Origin: Bacillus_BD sp963708895
GTDB lineage: Bacteria; Bacillota; Bacilli; Bacillales; Cytobacillaceae
Direction of reading: 5' to 3'
DNA: 26,869 bases
Assembly (NCBI GenBank): GCA_963708895.1
Contig: CAVPUE010000011.1
Coordinates: forward strand, 1-26,869
This document shows, piece after piece, positions 6,832 through 15,735 of this stretch (position 1 is its first letter; each line of letters starts with the position of its first letter). Both the position numbers and the translations under genes were made by a program. The notes under the pieces are model-generated. The model made no database searches and was not told the origin of the DNA. It was given only the letters and a program-made list of their open reading frames with translations.

Positions 6832-8238
6832 TCAACCTACTTTTTCTGTACGTACTAATTCCTGTTGTTCTTTCCCAGCATTACTTGGCACCATAAAGAT
6901 AATGGATAATATTGAAAGTACACCGAATATAACGTTTACGATAATTCCAACCATAGCGGCTGTTTCAAGATTACCATTCGCTGCTATCGCAGCATAAGCT
7001 GTAGCTGAGATTGCGACACCAAATGCACTACCTAGTGAGCTCGCCATTTTATAAACTCCAGCCGCTTCCCCGACTTTGTCAGAAGGCGCATTTGATACTG
7101 ATGTATCTGTAGAAGGTGTTGCATAAAGTCCTAGACCCAGTCCGAATAAGGCAAAACCAATAAATACGACAACTGTATAAGTAAAACCTGGTAAGAATGT
7201 TAAACCCATCATGGCAACACCAATGGTTGTAATAATACCGCCCCAAACCATCGGTAATTTTGCACCAACTTTTTGTAGAATTTTCTCACCTACACGAATC
7301 ATAGCTAATACAACAACTAAATAACCTAGTGATAATATACCTGATTGTAATGAATTGAAACCTCGTCCTACTTGTACGTACGTGTTTGTTACGATAAGAG
7401 CGCCAGCTATGGCATTAAGCAGGAAGTTGGAAACAGTCGCACCAGTATAGGCTTTATTTTTAAATACAGCAAAATCGACCAAAACAACTTCTCTTCCTTT
7501 TTCAAATTTAACAAATACAATTAATCCAATAATGGTTATAGCTAGAGCTACAAGTGACTTAATATTTGTCCAGCCCCAGTCCGCTCCGTAAGTAATAAAT
7601 AAGTTTAATGCGATCATTGTCACAATAAAGATTCCTAAACCTGTGTAATCAAATTTAAATTTACCTGTTGATGGTTGTTTACTTTCCGGCGTATCTTTCA
7701 ATAAGAATAAACCTATTACTGCAAAGATAATTGAGAAAATAAAAATCCATCTCCATCCTAGTGATGTTGCAATTGCACCACCTGCGAATGAAGCAAAACC
7801 TGAACCACCCCAAGAACCAATTGACCAGAAGCTTAGAGCACGTTGGCGATCTGCTCCTTCAAAATATGCTTTAATTAAAGCAATGGTTGATGGCATAATA
7901 CATGCAGCAGAAACCCCTTGAATAATACGTCCAATAATTAACAATGCTGCACCTTGAGCTAATACTAGACAAAGGGAACCGATAATACTCAAAATAAATC
8001 CTATGACGGCAATTTTTTTACGTCCAACTTTATCGGCAAGACCACCTGCAGCAACAATAAATAACCCTGAGAATAACGCAGCTAAACTAATAGCAATGTT
8101 CAATGTCCCAAGTGAAACCCCTAAATCATCTTGTACTGCCGGCACTACATTGACCATTGCTTGTGCGAATAGCCAGAATGTAATAACACCAAACACAATT
8201 CCAGTAATCATTTTATTTGTACCTTTATAAGTTTCCAT
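6832..8238 (-). CDS. MFS transporter, drug:H+ antiporter-2 (EmrB/QacA) type
   Basis: This is a cytoplasmic-membrane major facilitator with 468 residues and about 14 hydrophobic segments, the size and layout of the DHA2 group. Family motifs seen: GGLADKVGRKK between TM2 and TM3, GRIIQGVSAACIMPSTIALI in TM4-TM5, and LGWRWIFIFSI in TM6, a DHA2 hallmark. I chose ATG 8238 because GGAGG lies 5 bases upstream; an in-frame ATG at 8262 lacks such a site. The M20 amidohydrolase starts about 50 bases downstream on the same strand, so the pair probably forms one transcript for uptake or export of the compound the enzyme cleaves. The direction of transport cannot be told from sequence. The AraC-type gene upstream on the same strand is the likely regulator (inference). 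Confidence 0.88.
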   Translation of the reverse strand: METYKGTNKMITGIVFGVITFWLFAQAMVNVVPAVQDDLGVSLGTLNIAISLAALFSGLFIVAAGGLADKVGRKKIAVIGFILSIIGSLCLVLAQGAALLIIGRIIQGVSAACIMPSTIALIKAYFEGADRQRALSFWSIGSWGGSGFASFAGGAIATSLGWRWIFIFSIIFAVIGLFLLKDTPESKQPSTGKFKFDYTGLGIFIVTMIALNLFITYGADWGWTNIKSLVALAITIIGLIVFVKFEKGREVVLVDFAVFKNKAYTGATVSNFLLNAIAGALIVTNTYVQVGRGFNSLQSGILSLGYLVVVLAMIRVGEKILQKVGAKLPMVWGGIITTIGVAMMGLTFLPGFTYTVVVFIGFALFGLGLGLYATPSTDTSVSNAPSDKVGEAAGVYKMASSLGSAFGVAISATAYAAIAANGNLETAAMVGIIVNVIFGVLSILSIIFMVPSNAGKEQQELVRTEKVG

Positions 8239-8308
8239 GTAAACCTCCATGACATTTTCCAATTTTAATTCATTTTTTAATGTGTTTTGAGTAATATAAT
8301 TTTATTAG

Positions 8309-8322
8309 AACATATTTATGTT
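8309..8322. promoter_or_regulatory. Short perfect inverted repeat in the MFS promoter region
   Basis: AACATA-TT-TATGTT, arms of six bases, lies about 70 bases before the MFS start in AT-rich DNA that probably holds its promoter. It could be an operator for the nearby AraC-type regulator, but such repeats arise by chance in AT-rich sequence. Confidence 0.25.
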
Positions 8323-8381
8323 TTATTATTTGAAAGATAGGATCATCACCGGTAATTGAAATCCTTCTATGTCTTTATTAT

Positions 8382-8415
8382 AAAAAATGACTCCCTATAT
8401 AGGGAGTCATTTTTT
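8382..8415. terminator. Intrinsic terminator after the AraC-type regulator
   Basis: A perfect palindrome, AAAAAATGACTCCCTAT followed by ATAGGGAGTCATTTTTT. It separates the regulator gene (ending 8505) from the MFS-M20 pair, which therefore needs its own promoter. It would work in either direction. Confidence 0.9.
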
Positions 8416-8504
8416 GTGTAGATTTTGCATTTTAGATATAAAATTATTAACACTTGAAATTTATAGGATAATTTTTAACGGTACTTTTTTATCTTTATCT
8501 TGAA

Positions 8505-10844
8505 TTAGATAAAGATTTTTCTAATTTCAAAAAAATGAATCGCATTTATGGATAAATAGGAATAAAATGACCATTCCTCGTCTATTATTTCATCAAATAC
8601 TTCTAAAAATGGCTGACTCACACGAGTAATATAGTCAATAATTTCCCTATCAATTCCATATTTACTGTTATTTTCCCACCACTTTTTATATAGAGCCCCA
8701 TGTTCTTGATCAAAAACATATTTCCGAATTTGGTATTCTCCTCTTGGGAAACCTCTAATGGTGACTCGCAATTCTTTCATTAATTTTTGAAGAAAAGTCT
8801 CTTCTACTGAAAAATAGGGATTAACAATATTGCAATTCATGATAACCATTTGATAGCCTAAATCATTTTCTGTCATGATAAAATAAGGTCCTCTTGCTAT
8901 GACTTTCCCTTGCAGTCTTTTGAAAAAAGACATGGCATAATATACAGGTCGTTTTCCTTTAAAATAATGAAATAACTCCATTCCTTCAAGCGGAATATTT
9001 TTTCCTTTATATTTTGTTCATGTGTTTCAGTATTAATCCAAAATCCTAGTGATTCAACATCATCTGCTACATTAATGGCATCATTTAATATTAATGCACC
9101 ACGGAAAAAGGTTCCATTTGTATAACGAGTATTTCCTGATATGGTATTCCAAGTAAGCAAACAAAGTGGCTTTTCTATCCAATAATTTTTTAAATAACTT
9201 TTTAATTTCTCCGTTTTTTCTTTTATAAAGTCTTTTGCCCATACATAATTTTGATCAACTAACCCTTTAAAATCGATTATTTCATTAGGACTTGCTTGAA
9301 AAGCAATAAAATCAATCTTCTTACTTTGTTGTAAAATCCATTTGTGCCTTTCATTTGTTGTACCTGTTTGAAAGGAAAATGGTAAAAATACACCCACTTC
9401 AATAGAAGGTTCAATTGTCTTCAATAATTTGTGTAATTTTAAATAAAAATCTTGTAATGGTTCACTGTAATTCAAAAACATCATCTGTTGCAAAAAATAA
9501 GAATTGCCATGAGCCCACATAATTTTTACCAAACATTTGCAAACAATGCTTTAGAAAGCTTTGTAACTTAAAAAGGTACGCTTCTTCGTCTACAGAAACC
9601 TCATTGTAATCAACTTGAATAAATAATGACAAATCGTTTGTTTTCATAAAGTGGATCACTTCGTCAGCATTATAATAAGGTGATATCGTTGGAATCAATT
9701 CATCTGTTTCAACAGACTGAGAAATGGTTTTTCCACTTAATAATTTATGAATTCCAATATACTTTACTTGTAATTCTTTATTCGCTAATAATACTTGTGT
9801 TCGAACATTTTCTTTTTGCAGTTCACTCAATTCACCAATCATAATAATATTGTTTGGATGATTTAAGGTTCTTCCATTTATAGAGCCTAAATCAATTTTT
9901 AATTCTTCAAAACGAGTTTCTGTCGTATAGGATTTTGAATTTTCTCCTTCTGTTATAAAATCGCCTAATTTCATTAAAATTTCAGGAGAATCAAGAAACG
10001 TCTCAGTATTTTGCAACTGAAGATCCTTAACGACATCGACCTGTTTTTGACGATTCTTATCGCGAAAAGAGTGTGGTGTTTCCCCATATACTTCTTTAAA
10101 TAAATTTGCAAAAGATTTGGCATTTGGAAATCCATTTTTCAAAGCAATAAAAGTTATTGAATCTGTCGTAAACATTAAATCTTTTACGCTATGTTCTAAT
10201 CGAATATTCATTAAATATCGCATGAAGCCTATTCCGAATTGTTGTTTAAAATAACGAGAAAAATAACTAGGAGTCAGATAAAATTGATTAGATACTTGTT
10301 CCAATGTAAGTGGTTCATCATAATGCTGTTCTAGGTAGGTGACAATCTGTTTTAGACGCTGTTCACTTTGATTAATATCTTCAAAAATTCTTCGCACTTC
10401 TTTAAATCTTCGAATGAGCGTTAGTAAAATTTTACACATTGACCCATGGATCTCAAGTTGATAGCCTTCATCTTGTCTACAATATGTCATCGTCAATTCA
10501 GCGAGAAGTTTACGCAGTTCATAAATAATACTTTCTTTTCCTCTATCAATTTGTTGGGAAAACAATTCAAATCGATAATGATGATATTCTTCATAATATT
10601 GATTAATAAATGAATCTGGAATACTTAATGCTAAAACGATATTTTTCTTTGTACCACGCACTTGATATAATTGATTACGATTAATCACAAGTAAATCATT
10701 TTCCTGCATCTGATAAAATCTGCTATTTGTTTCTACCACTATTTCACCATCAATGACGAGAAGAATTTTAATTCCTGGGTACATGGTTGATGATAAAAAC
10801 TCTATGTTCTGTAAATGTAACTGAAATTCATCTACTTTATCCAT
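8505..10844 (-). pseudogene. AraC-family regulator with large GH39-like C-terminal domain (two frameshifts in this sequence)
   Basis: Three overlapping frames join into one protein of about 780 residues. Residues ~10-90 look like a cupin sensor (MQENDLLVINRNQLYQVRG). Residues ~185-285 are a complete AraC double helix-turn-helix (LEQHYDEPLTLEQVSNQFY, then YFSRYFKQQFG, then ANLFKEVYGETPHSFR). The rest resembles the glycosyl-hydrolase-39-like region found in long AraC proteins such as staphylococcal Rsp and Rbf; enzyme activity is doubtful. Frame is lost once between about 9474 and 9500 in T-runs and again at 8998-9003, where one more A in an A-run on the coding strand restores KEKNIPLEGMELFHYF. 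Both fit single-base homopolymer errors. The start ATG 10844 has GAGAGGG six bases upstream. It is divergent from the PucR gene (147 bases apart). Confidence 0.8.
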
Positions 10845-10941
10845 TCGTATCCCTCTCTGTAGCATTATGCAAGATTTCCCTATATTAAAATAACATAAAT
10901 CATTTACTAATAGACTCTTTTATCAACCTTCGTCTTTATTT

Positions 10942-10950
10942 TGGTATAAT
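10942..10950 (+). promoter_or_regulatory. Extended -10 promoter candidate for the PucR-type gene
   Basis: TGGTATAAT (TG-n-TATAAT) lies about 40 bases before the ATG at 10992. No convincing -35 hexamer is seen at 16-18 bases. The site sits in the divergent region shared with the AraC-type gene. Confidence 0.5.
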
Positions 10951-10991
10951 GTAACCACTGTTTAGAAATTTTATAGAAAGTTGTTGAAATC

Positions 10992-12617
10992 ATGGGTATA
11001 TGTGTTAGAGATATTCTTAAATCTGAATCCTTCAAAGGTTTCGAACTACTAGCAGGTCATGGAGGTCTTGACAATCAAATACAAGGAATTGCTGTAATGG
11101 ATGCCCCAGATGGTTTTAAATGGACACATGGCCGCGAGTTACTGATTACAACAGGATATGTATTTACCCAAAATCCAGGTTTAATCGAAGAGATTATAGA
11201 ATCAGGTGATTTGAAGAAGATATCAGCTGCCGGTATAAAACTAGGAAGATTCGTAAACGAAATTCCAGATCATGTTATCGCAGCCTTTAATGAATATAAT
11301 ATACCGCTCATTCGTATTCCATTAGAATATTCATGGATGGGAATTATGAATCAACTGAATGTTCTAGTCATGAATCAGAGCATTAGACAATTTAATATCA
11401 GAAATATTAATCCTCACAATTATTCTAACGTATCCTATCAGGTGAGAAAAATCCATAATATATTATCTCACATTGAAACAGAAATGAATTTTCCAGCCAT
11501 GCTGTATGATCGATCAAATGAAAAGGCCTATTATAGCTCTCCAGCCTACCAAAGTTTATCTGGAAATCTGGAAACGGAGGACTTTTGGCAACCTTCATTC
11601 CATCACAAAAAGGAAATCCTTTGTAATAATCTAAACATGGTTCGATATCGATTCTTTGATGCAAAAGTATGATAGACCCTTTAGTTGGATTACTGTTCCT
11701 ATTACAGTTGGTGACAAGATTAAAGCATACTTTGTAGTGGTTGAAGCTACAGGTCTTATCGACTATTTCGATCAATTTGCTTTACGTATTGGATTTGTCA
11801 TTACTTCAATCGCTCTATGAACAAATGCTAATGGCCCAGAACATTGGAGATGCTGGTTTTGAAAAATTTATTAACGATACTTTAGCAGGAAACCTAGCCA
11901 ATCCTGATATGATTGCAAAACGTGCAACTGAATTAAATATAGATATAAACCTTACATATTATTTAGTTTTAATGAAGCAAACGAACAAAGTGATCCATCT
12001 TTCAAGTTATAAAGATATCGTAAAAAGCACAGTCTATACTAGTATTGGTTACTCGGGTATCAGAATCGCTATCATTGACGAAAATCGTTTTATTTTTCTG
12101 ATTCCAGCAGATAAATCCGTTTCGCACGAAAAAAACATAGAACTCATTAGAGGTTATTTCAAGGAACTATACAATAAATTAGAAAGAAAAGTTAAAGATA
12201 TAAGCCTTACATTCGGGATTTCTGATATAAACGATACAATTTTTGAGATAAAACGGAATTATTTAAGATGTGAAAAAACGATCACGAATGGAAAACTTCT
12301 ATATCCTGAGAAAAACTTATCTTTCATACTCCGATTTAGGAGCTTTTGCATGGATGGATATTCAAGAAGATGAAATCGAAATGATGCTTAAGGATTTAAA
12401 AGAATTATTTGCTCAAGATGAAAATAAGGAATTAATTGAGACCTTAAAAGTCTATCTTGATTGCAAAATGAATTATAGTCATACAGCAAAGAATCTTTAT
12501 ATTCATATTAATACAGTTAGAAAAAGAATCGAGCAAATTAACGATCAGATTCAAATCGATTTAGAGGACCCTTTAAATCGATTAAAGTTAGAGGTTTTAC
12601 TCAAGTTGTTTAATTAA
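10992..12617 (+). pseudogene. PucR-family transcriptional regulator (three frameshifts in this sequence)
   Basis: Three frames join into a protein of about 540 residues, normal for the PucR family. The N-terminal PucR sensor domain is clear (residues 1-125: VRDILKSESFKGFELLAGHGG, GRELLITTGYVF, AAGIKLGRF, NIPLIRIPLEYSW). The C-terminal PucR HTH_30 domain is also complete (YLDCKMNYSHTAKNLYIH, then NTVRKRIEQI). Three single extra bases explain the breaks: G near 11667 (restoring FFDAKYDRPFSW), A near 11803 (restoring LQSLYEQMLMAQ) and T near 12323 (restoring SYSDLGAFAWMD). PucR-type proteins commonly activate neighbouring catabolic genes for nitrogen compounds on binding a metabolite; here the downstream MFS-M20 pair is the likely target. 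Copy B of the repeat begins at the stop codon. Confidence 0.85.
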
Positions 12618-12807
12618 GCTCTTTTCTCAAACTTTGTTGCTTTTGGAGGGGAAAAAGGCTAATTGTAATTGTTTTCATGTTGAAATAGCTGTTTATTTTT
12701 GAGAAAAGAGCTGCAAATATTATATGAAGGTACAAAATAGCCTATTTCTACGTTAAAATCGGCCTTTGGATTTTAACAACAAACTTTACAAAAATAGACT
12801 TTAATTA
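12609..12807 (+). mobile_element. MITE-like repeat, copy B, inserted at the pucR stop codon
   Basis: The element proper is 12617-12799 (183 bp), the same orientation as copy A. It begins AGCTCTTTTCTCAAAC (first G changed to A) and ends with AATAGAC (AGCC changed to AGAC). Perfect 8-bp duplications TTTAATTA flank it (12609-12616 and 12800-12807). The left duplication covers the last codons of the PucR gene, whose TAA stop uses the first base of the element. Internal hairpins match those of copies A and C. Confidence 0.85.
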
Positions 12808-12850
12808 ATTGACGGAAAAAAATAGACTCACTCAACATAAGCATCAAAAT

Positions 12851-12923
12851 GGCCGCCTCACTTTCACTGCGTTGGTTACTTCCAACGTAATAAAGGACAA
12901 GTTCTGGCAGGACGGCCTTTTTT
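12851..12923 (+). terminator. Branched hairpin with U-tail, terminator or leader attenuator
   Basis: Plus strand: GGCCGCCT (12851-12858) pairs with AGGACGGCC (12909-12917, one bulge) and six T follow (12918-12923). Inside, CGTTGG-TTACTT-CCAACG (12870-12887) forms a second perfect hairpin. The closing base is far from the tail, so this is more elaborate than a normal terminator. It may end pucR transcription. Confidence 0.55.
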
Positions 12924-13130
12924 GAGGTTGATTTCATAAATAAGTTGGATAGCAAAGTGAAAATATTTTCATTTTAACCATTAAAAATTAAAAGTTTTAA
13001 CATTTCGTCAGCGTTATCAGAAACTATATAATAAATTTATCTTATCATTCAGCTGAATATCCATTACCTTATATTTCAATTAGCAAGATGTATCTTTGAA
13101 AAGAAATAAATAAGAAATGCTACTCTTAAT

Positions 13131-13144
13131 TGTAAGCGGTTACT
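13131..13144 (+). promoter_or_regulatory. cre site (CcpA operator) upstream of the MFS gene
   Basis: TGTAAGCGGTTACT matches the Bacillus cre consensus TGWAANCGNTNWCA at every fixed position except the last. It lies 21 bases before the ATG and just downstream of a weak promoter candidate (TTGAAA at 13096, TGCTACTCT at 13118-13126), a position suited to repression when glucose is available. Confidence 0.6.
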
Positions 13145-13165
13145 AAAGTCAAAAGGAGGGTTTTT

Positions 13166-14422
13166 ATGTCTATTTCCAAAATTTCACAGGAACAACATCC
13201 AAACGAAACACCTCAACAAATAGTAGATCAGAATTCTATTCAAAAGCCTAACAAAAAAAGAGAAGTTTTGCTGATTACGGCTTTAATGTTCGGTTATTCC
13301 TTAATTTATATGGATAAAAATATGATTTCGACTGCGATTATCCCGATTGCCGAGCAGTTTAATCTATCAACCAGTCAAACAGGATTAATCATGAGTTTGT
13401 TTTTCTTAGGTTATTCTTTAATGCAAATTCCAAGTGGTTGGTTAGCAGATAAAATTGGTTATAAAAAGGTATTAATTCTATCGCTTTCACTTGTTGCTGT
13501 ATTTACATTTGCATTTGGTTTTGGAGGAAGCCTCATCATCTTTATTCTAATTCGTTTCTTCGCAGGCGTTGGTCATGCCGGCTATCCACCAAGTACATCA
13601 AAAAGTATCGCAGAGAACTTTACGAAAGATAGACGTACCTTTATCCAATCCCTTATTTTATCTACAAGCGGAATTGGCGGAATCTTTGCCTTTCTAATTG
13701 GGGCAAGGCTAGTCGAGTGGAATTGGCACAATGCCTACTATGTATTAGGTGCATTATTTGTCATTGCGTTACTGTTGGTTATTTTCTTTGTACCAAACGA
13801 AACTGTAAAAGAGAAAATAAAGGTTGAAACAAAACAAACTAGTTTTAAATCAGTCATTTTAAATCGAAATGTCCTTACTTTATTTATCGTTATGATTTTA
13901 ATCAATATGGCTTATTACGGAAATATGTCATGGCTTCCATCTTTCTTAAAAGAAAAGTTCACATTATCACTTAGTACAGTTGGAACAATCTTAGCAATCA
14001 ATGCAGTTGGGGGAACCATCGCTTCCTTATTAGCTGGTATACTGTTGACAAAGTTTTTCGCTGGAAAAGAAAAAGTATTATTTTTAATTAGTGCAATCCT
14101 TTCAGCTTTAGCGTTTGCTGGTTTGGTGCTTACTGATTCATTGGCATTATCGATTACATTGTTATATTTACTTACATTTTGTATAACGATTTTCTTTGTA
14201 GGGGTATTCTCTTGGCCACACAAAATCCTACCTGGGAATGTAATTGGTTCATCCATTGGGATTATCAATACAGGATCAACTATTGGCGGTTTTATTGCCC
14301 CAATGACATTCGGCGCTTTAGTTTCTCTATTTGGTGGATCTTTCTCAATCGTGTTTATCAGTTTGTCAGTCGTCATGGTGATCGCCGGACTCATTGCTCT
14401 TACAGTTAAAACAGAACAGTAG
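13166..14422 (+). CDS. MFS transporter, anion:cation symporter-like (12 TM)
   Basis: This is a major facilitator of 418 residues with a ~35-residue polar N-terminus and 12 predicted hydrophobic segments. The signature FFLGYSLMQIPSGWLADKIGYKK (residues ~90-112) and the RFFAGVGHAGYPPSTSKSIAENF segment are typical of the ACS group, which includes hexuronate and other organic anion importers. It is not related closely to the 14-TM transporter of the other cassette. AAAGGAGGG lies five bases before the ATG. The M20 paralogue begins 53 bases after its stop, so the two probably share a transcript that imports a conjugate and then hydrolyses it (inference). Control is likely by the PucR-type protein and by CcpA through the cre site. 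Confidence 0.88.
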   Translation: MSISKISQEQHPNETPQQIVDQNSIQKPNKKREVLLITALMFGYSLIYMDKNMISTAIIPIAEQFNLSTSQTGLIMSLFFLGYSLMQIPSGWLADKIGYKKVLILSLSLVAVFTFAFGFGGSLIIFILIRFFAGVGHAGYPPSTSKSIAENFTKDRRTFIQSLILSTSGIGGIFAFLIGARLVEWNWHNAYYVLGALFVIALLLVIFFVPNETVKEKIKVETKQTSFKSVILNRNVLTLFIVMILINMAYYGNMSWLPSFLKEKFTLSLSTVGTILAINAVGGTIASLLAGILLTKFFAGKEKVLFLISAILSALAFAGLVLTDSLALSITLLYLLTFCITIFFVGVFSWPHKILPGNVIGSSIGIINTGSTIGGFIAPMTFGALVSLFGGSFSIVFISLSVVMVIAGLIALTVKTEQ

Positions 14423-14475
14423 AAGAAACACAAGATATGACACATTACTATTTTATTAAGAAAGGAAGTATGAAC

Positions 14476-15660
14476 ATGAAGAAACAATTAATGGAAATGT
14501 TAGAATCTCGTAAACAGGAAATCATTGACATTCGTCGTTATTTACATGAAAATCCTGAATTATCTTTTAAAGAGGAAAAAACTGCACAATATATTGCTGA
14601 TTTTTATAAAGGAAAAGATGTAGACATTAGAACAAATGTGGGAAATGGCTATGGTATTGTCGTAACAATCAAAGGTGGAAAACCAGGAAAAACGATTGGA
14701 CTTCGTGCCGACTTTGATGCCCTACCAATCGTGGAAGAAACGGATGTCCCTTTTAAATCAAAAAATGAAGGGGTTATGCATGCGTGTGGACATGATGGAC
14801 ATACCGCTTACCTTTTAGTTCTTGCTGACTGTTTGATCCAATTAAAAGCTGACATTGCTGGTACGATCAAGATTATTCATCAGCATGCAGAGGAAACACC
14901 TCCAGGCGGAGCAAAAAGTATCGTTGAATCTGGTCTCTTAGATGACTTAGATGCGGTTTTCGGTACTCACTTATTCCCAAATATGCCAGCAGGCACGATA
15001 GGGATTCGCAGTGGATATGCGATGGCTGGAAGGACCTATTTCAAGCTAAAGATTCAAGGCGTTGGCGGCCACGGCTCTTCCCCACATATGGCCAATGATT
15101 CGATTGTCGCTGGAGCGCATTTTGTCACAGCGGTTCAAACAATCATTAGCCGTCGGTTAAATCCGTTTGATGTTGGGGTCATCACAATTGGTTCCTTCGA
15201 TGGAAAAGGCTCATTCAACGTCATCAAAGATAGCGTTGAGCTTGAAGGTGATGTACGCTATATGAATGGTGAAACGCAACAATTAATAGAAAAAGAGATT
15301 CGCCGCATTGTCAAAGGGATCGAAGAAGAATTTGGGGTTAACTGTGAATTGACGTATACAGCAGATTATCCGCCTTTATATAATGATCCAGAAATCACAT
15401 CGTTTGTTAAAGAGTCTCTTGAAACAATGAATGATCCGGATATTAAAGAAATCATTGAAAGCCCGATGATCTCTGGTTCAGAAGACTTTGCCTATTATTT
15501 AGAAAAAATTCCTGGGTGCTTCTTTAACATTGGGGCTAGCCCTAAAGGGGTAGAAAATCCTTATTTTAATCATCACCCAAAATTTGATATCGATGAAGAT
15601 GGTCTGTTAGTAGCCGCAAAAACAGTGGGACAAGTTGTCTGCAACTATTTTGAAGCGTAA
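14476..15660 (+). CDS. M20-family metal-dependent amidohydrolase (paralogue 2)
   Basis: This is a second M20D-type amidohydrolase, 394 residues, with the same landmarks at the same positions as the copy at 5595: GLRADFDALPIVEE, MHACGHDGH (101-109), HQHAEE (135-140), GGHGSSPH and FNHHPKFDID. The Pro of HQPAEE is replaced by His here, next to the catalytic glutamates, so specificity may differ. I chose ATG 14476: AAAGGAAG ends seven bases before it, while ATG 14470 is too close and ATG 14437 has no site. It follows the ACS-like transporter and ends at a strong terminator. Likely substrates are N-acyl amino acids or similar amides. The MFS partner differs from that of paralogue 1, suggesting related but distinct conjugates (inference). 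Confidence 0.9.
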   Translation: MKKQLMEMLESRKQEIIDIRRYLHENPELSFKEEKTAQYIADFYKGKDVDIRTNVGNGYGIVVTIKGGKPGKTIGLRADFDALPIVEETDVPFKSKNEGVMHACGHDGHTAYLLVLADCLIQLKADIAGTIKIIHQHAEETPPGGAKSIVESGLLDDLDAVFGTHLFPNMPAGTIGIRSGYAMAGRTYFKLKIQGVGGHGSSPHMANDSIVAGAHFVTAVQTIISRRLNPFDVGVITIGSFDGKGSFNVIKDSVELEGDVRYMNGETQQLIEKEIRRIVKGIEEEFGVNCELTYTADYPPLYNDPEITSFVKESLETMNDPDIKEIIESPMISGSEDFAYYLEKIPGCFFNIGASPKGVENPYFNHHPKFDIDEDGLLVAAKTVGQVVCNYFEA

Positions 15661-15674
15661 TCTCTCTCATCATT

Positions 15675-15714
15675 AAAAAAACGCCTTAAAGGGGAATCCT
15701 TTAAGGCGTTTTTT
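15675..15714. terminator. Bidirectional terminator between M20 paralogue 2 and minJ
   Basis: AAAAAACGCCTTAAAGG pairs with CCTTTAAGGCGTTTTTT around a five-base loop. It lies between the convergent M20 and minJ genes and has a T-run on both strands. Confidence 0.95.
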
Positions 15715-15735
15715 GTAAGTTATAAACATTCTAAA

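Larger units (their letters stand above)
12618..13165. other. Long intergenic region between the PucR-type gene and the MFS gene
   Basis: This 548-base stretch contains most of repeat copy B (to 12799), a structured terminator-like element (12851-12923), about 180 bases of AT-rich DNA in which I see nothing definite, and the promoter and cre region of the MFS gene. A 60-residue minus-strand reading frame (12773-12955) lies across the repeat end and the hairpin and is not convincing. Confidence 0.6.

Noticed and set aside
10992..12617. Three separate genes for the PucR-type region
   Set aside because: The sensor and HTH domains of a single PucR protein are split only by one-base shifts; the inner starts have no sites.
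12773..12955. A 60-residue minus-strand reading frame
   Set aside because: It spans the end of repeat copy B and the hairpin at 12851-12923, has no clear ribosome binding site and no recognisable protein features.
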